From NCBI RefSeq assembly GCF_024139115.2, contig NC_085141.1, forward strand, positions 73,387,481 through 73,451,480: a DNA stretch of 64,000 bases, read 5' to 3'. Below, piece after piece: positions 22,700 through 34,494 of this stretch. The position numbers and the translations under genes were made by a program. This DNA is from Armigeres subalbatus (lineage: Eukaryota > Arthropoda > Insecta > Diptera > Culicidae). Below the pieces are notes generated by a model, which had not been told where the DNA came from, ran no database searches, and worked only from the letters and a program-made list of their open reading frames with translations. The first letter of the stretch is position 1. Each line of letters starts with the position of its first letter.

Positions 22700-22800
22700 G
22701 TGAACAGACACGTAATTCGACCTCAACATAGTAAGGTTGTCTTACTGTTACTGTTGAGGTCGAAATACGTATCTGTCAAAGTACAATCAAGTGGTGGAAT
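22700..22800 (+). repeat. member of a GGTCGAAATACGTATCTG repeat family, with inverted repeat
   Basis: GGTCGAAATACGTATCTG near 22750 and GGTGGAATTAAATGG near 22790 match the unit at 62469-62623 in order. Here the left part has been replaced by an inverted copy (CACGTAATTCGACCTCAACA), giving a 24-bp-stem hairpin at about 22705-22772. Confidence 0.6.
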
Positions 22801-23420
22801 TAAATGGGATGGTACAAACTCGTTTTATGACAAGTGAAGACATTCCATTGTGGAAAACTTGGGAATTGATTTTTATAGAAAAATGAAAGAACGCCACGAA
22901 CGAAACATGACGTAAAAAAGTTTCTCCGCTGCATTTGCCTGTCACTGACTCAATACATTTTTATTTATTTTCAATTAAGTTCAAATGATACAACCTGAAT
23001 ATGAAGCTTATTCAAGTGTCTGTAGTGGCCGAGCGAATGCCTTAGACATCAGTTGAATATCCGAGTTTCCATTGGCTTACATACTTACATCCGCTTAGAT
23101 ACTTACAAATACGTCCTTCAGGAACATGTGACTCTAGTGATGCATAAACAGTTAGTACTACCAAAGATTCATATTCGAATCGAATTCGAATTTTGTTCGC
23201 TTCGTTGTGTCTATTGAGACAATGTTTTCAGAAGTCGATTGCTTTGAATACCAGCTTTAATGCGTTTAAATAATTCATACTTTATACGAGATGAACCGGC
23301 CTAGGGTCTAAAATATCTTGAGGTTACAGAATTTTATTTAATAGTCATATGACTGTTAAATATTGGATTTATACCGTAGTGACTTTTTCACGATCCCAAA
23401 ATTGCATGTATTATAAAGTT
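22801..23420. other. stretch without a recognised gene
   Basis: No coding motif or repeat boundary is recognised. Confidence 0.4.
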
Positions 23421-23429
23421 GAGGGCTTG

Positions 23430-25845
23430 ACGATCCCTCCCCAGGTCCTCTGCGAGTTGTGGTACCTGCCCAGGATGTGGTGGGCTTTGACAGTGGGCTC
23501 TGTTAACCTTCTATAAAAAGCTGCATGTATCCGCAAGTAAACTCTGCCGAAGCGAGCCTGTGCCGCTCAAAGTGCACAAGCCCAAGTCCTGTTAGGTGGG
23601 ACGCTAAACAGATTTGACACAAAGGCCCTCCGACGAAACAGGAGGTTTGCGCAGGCCCAATAAGCCGCCCTTAAAAACAACCATTACGAACGACATAGAG
23701 GATAATATGACTCGATACAATGGCAATGACCTAGGCTACGAATAAAGGATCACGATTGGAAGATTGGAAGCTTGGAACTGCAAGTCGCTAGGCGAACGTA
23801 CGCACTTACCCCAGTGCGAATATTGAATCCGACCACTACCTTGTTGCAGTTGCCACTACCAGTTACCTCTCGACGGTGTACAACATGCGTCAAAATCGTC
23901 CGCCGCGGCTACTCATTGGGTGGCTGCAAGACGCTATACTAGCCCAAGAATACGCGCAACAGCTTGAAGTGGCACTCCTAACGGAAGAGCAGCTAGGCGC
24001 AGCGTTTCTTGAAGATGACTGGAGAGATATTTGATCCGCCATTGGAAGCAGCGCATCCGCTGCACTAGGCAGCACGGTGCCCCCTGATCAAAGAAACTAC
24101 TAGTATGACGACGTGAGCAGTTAGTTTAAGAAAATAATGCAGCATGGGCAAGATTGCTGCAACGCCGCACGAGGGTGAACGAGGCGCGGAACAGACCAAA
24201 CGCGATTTTTCGGAGGAAAAAGCGCCAGCAGGTAGATCGAGACCGTGAAAAGACGGAGCGGGAACCTTCTTACAAACGAGCGTGAGGTGATCCAAAGGTG
24301 GCGGCAGCACTACGAAGAGCACCTGAATAGCGATGTGGCAGACAATGAGCCTACTAGCACGTGCGCAGCCCAAGTAACATTTTAAGTTTTATTCCGCTCT
24401 AAGAATGGTTTTCAAGATCAATTTATAAGATCTAACAATAAAACCAAGTAAAACACGGCAACCTTCTGATGACCACTATACGAGTAAGATATTGCCAAGT
24501 GGCCCTCTCCAGATAACCACTATAAACCTATTATAAGAGCATTTAGAAACCCTTTTTAAACCACCCGCAAAAAAGGGAATTTGGCTGCGGCAGCTGCCAA
24601 AATGTTGCTTTAAAAAAAGAGAAACAAATCTTTGCAGAAAAATAATAACAAAATGGATTGTTGATGAAAAATATGATGATGACAACAAAATAATTTTTTA
24701 TTTCAGGTTGTTTTTTCGATTCAGTACCATTGAAAAGAAATGCGCTTCCGATTTTATGGTCAAATGTTGTGAAAAAAATAAGGTTGAACACCACGCGCCG
24801 GCCATATAACGTAGTTCAGGGAAATAAATCGAAAATATTGATTACCACAACATCTAGGATGTCCACTAAATCGATTAGTATTTTTGCCAAAACTATTAAT
24901 TAATAAAATTATTTATCGGAAAAAGTATGATAAGCGGTAAAAATTTCGTTAAATCATGCATTTCAGTGATATATTTCACTGACTGCGAAATGTTTTTCCG
25001 TTTTCAATATGGCCATCATGGAATTTGATCAGAAAAAAATTGCTTTTATAAAACACCGTCATAAACTCTTCCCAATACAAACATTCTTATGGGGGTAATT
25101 CATTTGACCACATTATGACCAAAAATTGTAGCTTTATTCGAGCATTGAAAATTGGATTTATTACGCTCTTCATCACTACAATAGATCTGTTCATATGGTC
25201 AATAGACATTTGACGTTTGAAGCTTTTTTCAGCAGATTTATGGGAGGTTTATTGATAGCAATAAGAGCGCCAATAAAACTGAGCAATCAGCTTGGTGATT
25301 GCTGTCATAAGTCCGCAATAAGAATTAGATAAATCCAAGAAGCATGGAAGTTGTTACTTGGGAGGACATACGACTTCCGGCTTAAAATTTCCAGGAAATC
25401 CAGGAGGAGATCGGTCGGCTGAAAAACAACAAAGCCCCTGGAGTTGACCAACTACCAGGAGAGCTGTTTAAATATGGTGGTGGTGAGACACTGGCTACAG
25501 CGCTGCATTGGGTAATCACCAAGGTTTGGGAGGATGAGGTTCTGCCGCAGGAGTGGATGGAAGGTGTCGTGTGTCTCATATACAAAAAGGGCGATAAGCT
25601 GGATTGTAGCAACTACCGCGCAATCACATTGCTGAACGCCGTCTACAAGGTACTCTCCCAAATTTAATGCCACCGATAAACACCAATCGCAAGAGAGTTG
25701 GTGGGGATAAACTGATACGGCTGATCAAGGCGATGGATCGGGTGATGCGTGTAGTTCGAGTTTCAGGGGCATTCTCGAGTCCGTTCGAAACGCGCAGAGG
25801 GTTACGGAAAGGCGATGGTCTTTCGTGTCTGCTATTCAACATCGC
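23430..25845 (+). pseudogene. RTE-type LINE relic (5' region, ORF pieces, partial RT)
   Basis: A 5' region with GTTAGGTGGGACGCTAAACAG-type sequence is followed by broken ORF pieces: LAQEYAQQLEVALLTEEQLG (about 23938-23997) and, near 24290-24340, a WRQHYEEHLN-like segment. After a 994-bp insertion the reverse transcriptase begins: EEIGRLKNNKAPGVDQLPG, then VLPQEWMEGVVCLIYKKGDK, CSNYRAITLLNAVYKVLS, and later, out of frame, RGLRKGDGLSCLLFNIAL. The reading stops around 25845. Stops, frameshifts and a missing middle of the RT make it non-functional. The RT motifs are those of the RTE-like relic at 31.4-38.3 kb. Confidence 0.7.
24369..25362. mobile_element. 994-bp CCCAAGTAACA-ended element inside the RTE relic
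   Basis: CCCAAGTAACA (24369-24379) and TGTTACTTGGG (to 25362) are inverted ends. Further in, AGTTTTATTCCGCTCT and AGTTTTATTGGCGCTCTT (reverse complement) also match, so the inverted repeat is longer but decayed. LINE coding resumes on the far side. I could not fix the target duplication. Confidence 0.6.
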
Positions 25846-26677
25846 TTTGGATGTATCTAAACCTAGTAATACGAAGGGCAGCGATTGGCACGAGTGGCCA
25901 AAAAAAGTCTCAATGTTGGAAAATCTGAAAATATCTACACTCATGCACGATTCAAACCACATCAGGTCTGATTCGACTCACCCATTTCTGTTGTTGATTG
26001 ATTTTTGTGTTATCCGTTGCTGAAAGCCAGGATTTGGAGACGAGCCAGGCCTGGGCTGAAAGTCTTTAAAAAAATCAGACGGGTTGTGTACAAGACACAA
26101 CCGCAAAGTAGACGGACAACGTAAGGATATTATTGTAACACAATATGCATTGTAGTTCATTATGGTGTAAGTATTATTGTTTTGTTGGATAAAATAATAT
26201 GAGTATGGTTAAGTATCTGAGTCACTTTGAACAAATTCGTCTCACCCAATCTTGTATAGAATAGTGGCCTTGAGAAGAACCGATCAATTTCTAATAATGC
26301 ATCTTTCGAATCACTAACAGCTGTCGACCACGACCATACGGCCTACGCACGCTAACTTTCACCTACTCAGTGACTGAGTAAAATAGTATTGCTCTCTCTG
26401 TCTTTACTCAATTTCCGTGGGAAGAAAAGAGATGGCAATACAATTGTGTGGAATAAAATCTCTTTCAGCAACTCCGCCGATGCTGGGACCGTTATCTGCT
26501 TTCCGCAACATTTCAAATGAAATGTCATGCGCACAATTTTCTTATAATCAATATTATATTAGTCCCGCCTCTTTGTTAATCGGTATGAGCGCAAATATTG
26601 TGTAACTGTAACACTCACCAAAAGGGCGTGGCTACAGGGTTAACTTTATTGATTGCTAGAAAGCAGCTTTCCCGCGC
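25846..26677. other. stretch without a recognised gene
   Basis: No domain-bearing frame. Part of it (26262-26320) resembles sequence beside the RTE insertion at 38320-38370. An inverted match links GCATCGGCGG near 31046 with CCGCCGATGC near 26475. Confidence 0.4.
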
Positions 26678-26831
26678 GCGCGAGCCATGTCGCTAGCTCA
26701 TTCCAGTTCGAGACAGCAACACGTACGGACGTGTTTTTTGCTCGCGCATTTTTTTCGAAGTTTTTTTTCTCGTTCGTTCGCTGTTTACGTTTTCGCTTGT
26801 CGCGTTGGCGTTATTTTCTCCCGGACCCGTC

Positions 26832-28084
26832 ATGGGAGACTCGGTGGCCGATTCGGTCGCTGGAAAAGTGCCTAAGCGCACTGCTCTTGGAGGCGCAGGT
26901 AACCCCTCCAAGCAGCTTTTGCAGAGCACCGTGGTCTCGCCGTTGCCGCTTGATGACGCCGGAAATCCGCCGAAAAGTGGAAGAAGCAGCAATCGCAGCT
27001 GCCGCAGGTGCAACCGGAGCGGAAGGAGAAGTGCCCGCCCGTGTTTGTGAAGGGCGATCCGCCGGATTTACGCCCAAAAATTCGCCAGCTGATCGCTAAG
27101 GGGCTGAAATGTACTTTTCGGCTCTGCAGCGAGGGCGTGAAAGTGATGCCGGCCAACAGGGACCATCATCAATCCGTCGTGGAGTTCCTCGAGGTCCACA
27201 AGTATGAGTACTACACTCATGACCACCCCGGCACGAAGCCGCTCAAGGCTTTGGTGCGAGGACTTCACGACATGAAGGAGGAAGAGCTCCAAGCAGAGCT
27301 TGAAAGTTGCGGACTGAAGCCAGTAGCCGTCCACAAGATCGCTCGTCACGACAAGGCGAGGAAATATCGCGACCAGCTTTACCTGATCCATCTGGAGCAC
27401 GGCTCCACTACCTGGAAGGACCTGAAGCTGGTTGGCGTTATAAATTACACCGTCGTTGACTGGGAGCGATATCGGCCAGTGCACCGCGATGTCACGCAAT
27501 GCACCAACTGCTTCAATTTCGGGCACGGCACCAGGAACTGCCGCATGAAGCCGCGCTGCAACAAGTGTGGCGAACCCCATCCGACTGACGAGTGCGACAA
27601 AATGGAGGTGGCCGATCCCAAGTGCGCCAACTGTGGCGACAAACATCAGGCCACCACAAAGGGCTGCCCAAAGCGAGCCGAGTTCCTGGAAATCCGGAAG
27701 AAGGCTTCCACCAGGACCATTCCGAAGAAGAACCGTGTTCCTGTAATCAACGAGGTGAACTTTCCAGCCATCCCGGCTCCCCGTCGTGTGATTCCAATAC
27801 TCCCACCGCTACAGCCGCACAAGCGACTGGCAGCGGCAGCTGCATCGGTCCAAGCTCCAGCATCGTCGGCACCATCCACCAGCGAATGGCCCCCGCTTCC
27901 TCCTCCTGGGTTCCGTCGGCAGTCGGAGAATGAAGCCGTCCCACCGGAAGAATCTGCCCCGCTGTACACTCCGGAGCAACTGATGCCGATCTTCGCGCAG
28001 CTCGCCACTCGACTGCGCGGCTGCAAAACCCGATTCGACCAGGTCTTCACACTTGGCATGTTCATCATTGAAAATGGCTGCTAG
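26832..28084 (+). pseudogene. Jockey-type ORF1 (Gag-like, CCHC), one frameshift
   Basis: I start at the ATG at 26832 (MGDSVADSVAGKVPKR), because the later frame has no good ATG near 27008. A one-base change around 26972-26976 (in CCGAAAAGTGG) moves the reading to the frame that stays open to the TAG at 28084. The protein would have a basic N-terminus, then a PRE/RRM-like nucleic-acid-binding region (FRLCSEGVKVMPANRDHHQ, YYTHDHPGTKPLKALVRGLH). Three C-rich zinc-knuckle blocks follow: CTNCFNFGHGTRNC, CNKCGEPHPTDEC and CANCGDKHQATTKGC. The tail is proline/serine-rich. Such proteins coat the LINE RNA. The stop overlaps the ORF2 start by 11 bases. Confidence 0.85.
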
Positions 28085-30732
28085 GGTGGGCCTGGTCAAC
28101 TGGAACGCTTGCTCGCTAAAGAGCAAAACAATCGAGCTGAAGGATTTCCTTGAGGAGAAGGAAATAGACGTGGCGTTCATCACCGAAACGCACCTAAAAC
28201 CGGAGGTGAACATCAACATCCCGGACTTCCGCATCGTGCGACTCGACCGGCCGACCAGGGGAGGTGGTGTGGCCATCGCTCTTCGCTACAACATCAACTG
28301 TCGTTTGCTTCCAAGCTTCCAGCTCAGTGTCATCGAGGCCATCGGTGTCGAAATCACCACTTCGGTCGGCACAATCGCGCTCATCGCGGCGTACTGTCCA
28401 ACGCAAGCCAAAGCCGGCGATGGATCATCGGCTGCCCTTCGGAGGGACATCGTCAAGCTGACGCGGAGGCAAGGCCAGTATATCATTGCCGGCGACTTGA
28501 ATGCCAAACATCAAGCCTGGGGCAACAGTCGCGGCAATCGAAACGGCACCATCTGGAGCAACGACATGGAGGAAGGCCACTACACGATCCTGAGCTCGGA
28601 TTCCCCCACTCGGCTGAGTCGGTCCGGTGCCCACGCAACGCTCGACCTCTACGTAACAAACCTGAGTGACCACGTCTCGCAGCCGGTTGTATACCAGGAG
28701 CTCAGTTCGGATCACTATCCGGTGGTGGCGGAACTGGGCTCCTCGGTCAATCGGCACCAGCAGCTACGGCGGAACTACCACCGAGTGAACTGGCAGCGTT
28801 TCCAGCAGTGCGTCGATAACACCGTCGACTACGAGGTGCGTCCGGAGACGCCGGAAAGTATCGACCGCCAGCTGTGCGCTATCGAGGAGGCGATCACGGC
28901 GGCCCGAGAGCAACACGTACCGACGGCTCGGCAGGTAAGCAACTCCTTAAACATCGATACACTCACCAAAGATTTGATTCGATTGCGGAATGTCACTCGC
29001 AGGCAGTTTCAGCGTACTGGACTGCCTGAGCTTAAGACACGCTGCAATCGAATCACAAAAATTATTAAGGCCAGAATGGTGGACCTCAAAAATAACGACT
29101 TCTCGAATAAGATCCGCACTCTCCCAGATTATGCTAAGCCGTTCTGGAAAATGACCAAAATTCTAAAATCCAAGCCTCGGCCCATTCCACCTTTGATCCC
29201 ACTAGACAATAATGGCTCTAAGGATCGCTTGATAACTCCTGCAGAGAAGGTCGCTGAAATAGGTCGTCACTTCGTCAGCTCACACAATCTTGGGCAGAAC
29301 ATCGTCAGTCCACACGAAGCAGCCGTCAACGAGCATGCTAACAACATCCATTTGATTCCCAACGACTTCTCGGAGGAGTTGGAGATCTCAGCTGACGAAT
29401 TGACGGCCTATATCAAATCGTCGAAGAACATGAAGGCCCCAGGCTTCGACAGCATCCTGAATCTCGAGCTCAAACACATGAGTGCGCCGTTCTTTGAGCA
29501 CCTCTCGCTGATCTTTAATCAGTGTCTCCGGCTTAGCTACTTCCCATCGTCCTGGAAGTCAGCGAAAGTCATCCCCATCCGGAAGCCTGGGAAGGATCCT
29601 TCCTCCCCCAAAAGTTATCGACCCATCAGCCTTCTCTCAGGGTTATCCAAGCTATTCGAAAAAGCTATTCATCATCGGTTACTTGAGTCTGCCGAAAATC
29701 TCAACATCTTGCTCGAGGAACAGTTTGGTTTCCGTCGCGGTCGGTCAACTGTACACCAACTGACCCGAGTTACCAACGTCCTCAGACGGAACAAGTTTGT
29801 CTCGAAAACATCCGCCATGGCCTTACTCGATGTCGAGAAGGCATTTGACAATGTATGGCATGATGGCCTGGTGTACAAACTACAACGCTACAATCTTCCC
29901 AGCTACCTGGTGAAAATCATCAACAATTACCTGTCGACAAGGACATTCCGGGTCTCAATCAGCGGAGCGAGTTCCAATGCGCACAACATCGTCGCAGGCG
30001 TCCCCCAGGGCAGTATCCTCGGGCCCCTGCTTTTCAATCTGTTCACCTCCGACATGCCAGAACCTCCAGAAGGCGGCATTCTGTCTCTGTTCGCAGATGA
30101 CACATCCATCGTCTACAACGGTAGAGTGATCAGAGCGCTAGTGGCAAAACTCCAACGAGGCCTGGATGCCCTGACAGAGTACCTCACCAGCTGGAAGATC
30201 TATCAACGCGGCAAAGACCCAGGTCATCATTTTCCCCACTCCAAATCCCTAAACTTGTTCCGCCTGGGGACTGTAAAATCATCCTCAATGGCACGACTGT
30301 GGAATGGGCCAATGAGGCCGGCTACCTAGCTTGACCCTCGACAGCAAGCTTATTTTCAGGCAACAGGTTGACAAAACGGTGACAAAGTGTAACGTCTTGT
30401 TGAAACTACTGTACCCTTTGATCAACCGCCGGTCGTCATTGTCCCTGAAAAATAAGCTTGCTGTCTACAAGCAAATCATCCTCCCTGTGATCGAATATGG
30501 CATGCCGGTCTGGGAGAGCTGCGCTAAAACCCACCACCTCAGACTTCAACGGGTCCAAAACAAATTCCTGAGGATGATCCTCAACACCCCTCCCAGGACA
30601 AGAACATCCGAGGTCCACCGTCTGGCCGGAATAAAAACCTTACATGAACGCTTTGGTGAGTGTAAAGAAAAGTTTAGGGTCCGTTGCTTGCATTCGGATC
30701 AGGCTCCAATTAGGGCGCTAGTTCCAATCTAG
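28074..30732 (+). pseudogene. Jockey-type ORF2 (endonuclease-reverse transcriptase), frameshifted
   Basis: The ATG at 28074 (MAARVGLVNWNACSLKSK) opens an APE-type endonuclease with ITETHLKP, GDLNAKHQAWG and SDHYPV motifs (residues about 1-230). The reverse transcriptase follows: KAPGFDSILN, KPGKDPSSPKSYRPISLLS, FGFRRGRSTVHQL, ALLDVEKAFDNVWH, AGVPQGSILGPLLFNLF and LFADDTSIVY (catalytic Asp pair). From about 30200 to 30331 the reading changes frame four times (frames 0, 1, 0, 2, 1). It then runs open from 30331 to the stop at 30732 (PVIEYGMPVWE, LQRVQNKFLRMIL). The copy cannot make a full enzyme. No other domain is visible. Confidence 0.9.
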
Positions 30733-31001
30733 GTTATCAAATTTTTATTGTAAATATTAGTGTACATAGTAGTTAGGTTATCAAATTTAAAAAAAACACA
30801 CCAGCGCCTCCTAAAGGCCGTCATGATACATTATATTTTAAAAATTAAGTAATAGCATAATTATAATAATAATAACAATAATTGAAATTGAAGTTGGAGG
30901 GCCAAGCCGGCCGATCACTGTACATGTATAAAATGATTGTAGAACAAAAAATGTTTTAAATAAAGAAGAATTTTACTACTACTACTGCGCGAGCCATGTC
31001 G

Positions 31002-31414
31002 TTCGAGATGCCGCGAAGAGCAGACCGCGGTCCCACCATCAGCATCGGCGGATTTCCTACCGGAAATGTTATTCCTACCGCTCGTCGTCGTCAGCAGCAG
31101 CGCTCAAAACAAATATTCATGTCTGAAGTACTAACGATCGACTACTATCAGTGAAAGCAGCTCTTAAGCCACAATTTGGGGCGAGATGAATTTTAATCAA
31201 AGTACCCTCAAGTTTATAATTTTAGTAGGTTGTCTGCTACATGTTTCAGGTTTTATCCCTATCCATGCGAATACATTTTTGCAGCTTCTCCTTCTGACAC
31301 GCGCGCGTGATTCTGCTGCCAACGGAAGCTTTCTGCTGTCACTAAGCGATTATGATTTGCACAAAAACTAGTTTAGGCTAAACCTTTGCTTCCACAAAAT
31401 TGTGATCCTTAAGA
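31002..31414 (+). other. stretch with a short ORF bearing a possible signal peptide
   Basis: The 61-codon frame at 31186-31371 begins MNFNQSTLKF followed by IILVGCLLHVSG, which would suit a signal peptide. ATCAGT-like initiator sequence lies about 40 bases upstream. The rest of the frame is not informative, so this would be a first exon at best. It sits between the Jockey and RTE insertions and may simply be chance. Confidence 0.2.
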
Positions 31415-31440
31415 TTTCATTTCATTTATTTAGTTTACAT

Positions 31441-33056
31441 CTAAACAGATGACACTGAATCAACAATTTGACGCCACAATACACGGTTCGAGGCCGCATC
31501 TCTCCATCCTCGAATACGCCCCACGCTCGCCAAGTCGTTCTGCACCTGGTCTGCCCATCTCGCTCGCTGCGCTTTACGTCATCTCGTACCTGCCGGATCA
31601 GAAGCGAACACCATCTTTGCAGGGTTGCTGTCCGGCATTCTTGCAACATGCCCTGCCCATCGTATCCTTCCGGCTTAAGCTACCTTCTGGATACTGGGTT
31701 TGCCGTAGAGTTGGGCGAGCTCATGGTTCATTCTTCGCCGCCACACACCGTCTTCTTGCACACCGCCAAAGATGGTCCTAAGCACCCGTCTCTCGAATAC
31801 TCCGAGTGCTTACAAGTCCTCCTCGAGCATTGTCCATGTTTCATGTCCGTAGAGGACAACCGGTCTTATAAGCGTCTTGTACATGACACATTTGGTGCGG
31901 TGGCGAATCTTTTTCGACCGCAGTTTCTTCTGGAGCCCGTAGTAGGCCCGACTTCCACAGATGATGCGCCTTCGTATTTCACGACTAACGTTTTTGTCAG
32001 CCGTTAGCAAGGATCCGAGGTAGACGAATTCCTCGACCACCTCGAAGGTATCCCCGTCTATCGTAACACTGCTTCCCAGGCGGGCCCTGTCGCGCTCGGT
32101 TCCGCCCACAAGCATGTACTTTGTCTTTGACGCATTCACCATCAGTCCAACTTTTGTTGCTTCACGTTTCAGGCGGGTGTACAGTTCTGCCACCTTTGCA
32201 AATGTTCGGCCGACAATGTCCATGTCATCCGCGAAGCAAATAAATTGACTGGATCTGTTGAAAATCGTACCCCGGCTGTTACACCTGGCTCTCCGCATGA
32301 CACCTTCTAGCGCAATGTTGAACAACAGGCACGAAAGTCCATCACCTTGTCTTAGTCCCCGGCGCGATTCGAACGAACTGGAGTGTTCGCCCGAAATTTT
32401 CACACAGTTTTGCACACCATCCACCGTTGCTTTGATCAGTCTGGTAAGCTTCTCAGGGAAGCTGTTCTCGTCCATAATTTTCCATAGCTCTACGCGGTCT
32501 ATACTGTCGTATGCCGCCTTGAAATCAACGAACAGATGGTGCGTTGGGACCTGGTATTCACGGCATTTTTGAAGGATTTGCCGTATAGTAAAGATCTGGT
32601 CCGTTGTCGAGCGGCCGTCAACGAAGCCGGCTTGACAACTTCCCAGGAACTCGTTCACTAATGGTGACAGACGACGGAAGATGATCTGGGATATCACTTT
32701 GTAGGCGGCATTAAGGATGGTGATCGCTCGAAAGTTCTCACACTCCAGTTTGTCGCCTTTCTTGTAGATGGGGCATATAACCCCTTCCTTCCACTCCTCC
32801 GGTAGCTGTTCGGTTTCCCAGATTCTGACTATCAGTTTGTGCAGGCAAGTGGCCAGCTTTTCCGGGGCCATCTTGATGAGCTCAGCTCCGATACCATCCT
32901 TACCAGCTGCTTTATTGGTCTTTAGCTGTTGAATGGCATCCTTAACTTCCCTCAAGGTGCGGGCTGGTTGGCTTCCATCGTCCGCTGAACTGACGTAGTC
33001 ATCTCCTCCGCTGCCTTGGCTTTCACTGCCTGTACTCTCAGCGCCATTCAGATGTT
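31441..33056 (-). pseudogene. RTE-type reverse transcriptase and C-terminus, three in-frame stops
   Basis: The RT motifs in order are NKAAGKDGIGAELIKM, IYKKGDKLECENFRAITIL, CQAGFVDGRSTTDQIFTI, HLFVDFKAAYDSIDR, RRGLRQGDGLSCLLFNIALE and FICFADDMDIVG (catalytic Asp pair). These are followed by NASKTKYMLVGG and VVLYGHETWTM. The frame does not end at 31810. It continues past TAA (31810-31812), TAA (31675-31677) and TGA (31579-31581) to a TAG at 31441, through WAGHVARMPDSN and RARWADQVQNDLAS. Each stop is one C-to-T step from CAA or CGA, as expected of an old inactive copy. The N-terminal side is cut by the hAT-like insertion at 33064. Confidence 0.9.
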
Positions 33057-33064
33057 CCTCGTAG

Positions 33065-34108
33065 CAGCTATGGGAAAACTCACTCACTCACACGAACCAC
33101 ACCAATTTTAAATCCCTATCCATCAGCGAACACGCGATTGCAAAACGAATGCTACTCAACCCAACAGCGAACCAACAAACGATTCATACCTACTGAGTGC
33201 CCCCCAGCAGGGAGAAGTGAAACCAAAAATAGTACAAAAAGAAATCGAGAGATGAGAGTGAACCGATGTGTAGTGAGTGGAGCAGAAAACACTGAGTTGG
33301 ACTCAGAAGATTGATTCAATTTAGACTCAATGATTCGTTTTGCGGCCTGATGCTTTCTGCCGAATCCTCACTCACCACTCAATTGCGATTCCATTTGTTT
33401 ACGAACCAAATGTAAACAAATACTCGGCTATGCATCATTTGTTATCTGTTGGAAAGATTCGGTGATGAATTTTGTCTGTTTGTTTTTTGGCATAATTCGT
33501 TACTAACTGAAGCCAAACTGCAGACAATCGAATTTGAAAATTTTGGAAGGGCTCGTGTACAGTTGCCTAATTTGCGATTGTTTGTAGATGTGAGTGAAAG
33601 ATTAGCGCTAAATGAACCGATTTTTCCAGAGGACCGACATCCAATTTTTTTACTATAGATTTTGACAGGTTTGCCTGTTTGTTCTTTTTTGGGGGATAAA
33701 TTTATCCCCCAGTGTCAAATTACCCCTATACCTATTTATTTTACATTAGTATGTGCGCGAATTTTGAATGTTTTTGTTTTTACAGGAGAATATGATGCAA
33801 AACGCCCATACCACTTAATAATCCAACATGATACAATCATAAGAAAATAGAGAAAAAATTAACGAACTATAAATTAAAACTATTTTACCCTCGATTCCAT
33901 GTTTTAAACAGAAGAATGTTCAACTTATTTGCTAAATTCTTCAGAATACTACTTGCACAAGGTACTGTCTATGCCTTTGTTCGTTTTATATCATTTTCAC
34001 CCTCGGAATTGTTTATGTTGCATTCGCAGTGCACTCGTATTGGTGACTCAGAAAAGATGTGACAAAGATGGCGTAGCTTGTCATCCCCGTGGATTTTTCC
34101 CATACCTG
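33065..34108. mobile_element. hAT-like non-autonomous element, 1044 bp
   Basis: The ends CAGCTATGGGAAAA and CAGGTATGGGAAAA (reverse complement of the right end) are inverted. An 8-bp duplication, CCTCGTAG, lies at 33057-33064 and 34109-34116. CA(G)-type ends with 8-bp duplications are the hAT signature. The interior has no transposase. It contains a perfect 20-bp palindrome, GGGGGATAAATTTATCCCCC, at 33692-33711. Joining the flanks restores the RTE reading (Gln-His-Tyr-Glu-Glu-His-Leu). Confidence 0.85.
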
Positions 34109-34116
34109 CCTCGTAG

Positions 34117-34494
34117 TGCTGCTTCCACCTTTCGATCACCACACGTTCGTCCGTCAAGATGCTCCCATCCATATCCCGGCACATTTCGGCTCGCGGCACG
34201 AAGCCTTTGCGGGATGCGTTGAGCTTCTGATAGAACTTGCGTGTTTCTTGAGAACGGCACAGCTGTTCCATCACCTCGCACTCCGCTTCTTCTAGACGGC
34301 GTTTCTTCTCCTGAAAAAGACGGGTCTGCTGTCTCCGCTTCCGTCTATAACGTTCCACGTTCTGCCGGGTACCTTGTTGCAGCGCGACCGTCCGCGCTGC
34401 GTCCTTCTCCTCCAGAATCTGTCTGCACTCTTCGTCGAACCAATCGTTCCGTCGACTTCGACCCATATACCCGACGTTGTTCTCCGCTGCGTCG
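34117..34494 (-). pseudogene. RTE-type ORF, middle segment
   Basis: Open minus-strand reading: NNVGYMGRSRRNDWFDEECR, then a basic coiled stretch (YRRKRRQQTRLFQEKKRRLE) and ILTDERVVIERWKQHYE at the hAT junction. This linker lies between the endonuclease and RT in RTE proteins. It ends upstream exactly at the TTAA of the other insertion. Confidence 0.85.

Larger units (their letters stand above)
26693..30986 (+). mobile_element. Jockey-type LINE, apparently full length
   Basis: A 15-bp duplication, GCGCGAGCCATGTCG, lies at 26678-26692 and again at 30987-31001, fixing both ends. Inside are a short GC-rich leader, ORF1 (CCHC Gag-like), a slightly overlapping ORF2 (endonuclease plus reverse transcriptase) and a 3' UTR ending in AAATAAAGAAG...(TAC)n without a long poly(A). 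The order, the zinc knuckles and the FADD motif fit the Jockey clade (for example the Juan-type elements of Aedes). One frameshift in ORF1 and several in ORF2 make this copy inactive. Confidence 0.9.

Noticed and set aside
26262..26285. Histone-type 3' stem-loop, also near 38320
   Set aside because: Pairing is poor and no histone coding sequence lies upstream.
27068..27646. 192-codon minus-strand frame
   Set aside because: It is the antisense shadow of the Jockey-type ORF1.
31468..32007. 179-codon plus-strand frame
   Set aside because: It is the antisense shadow of the RTE reverse transcriptase C-terminus.
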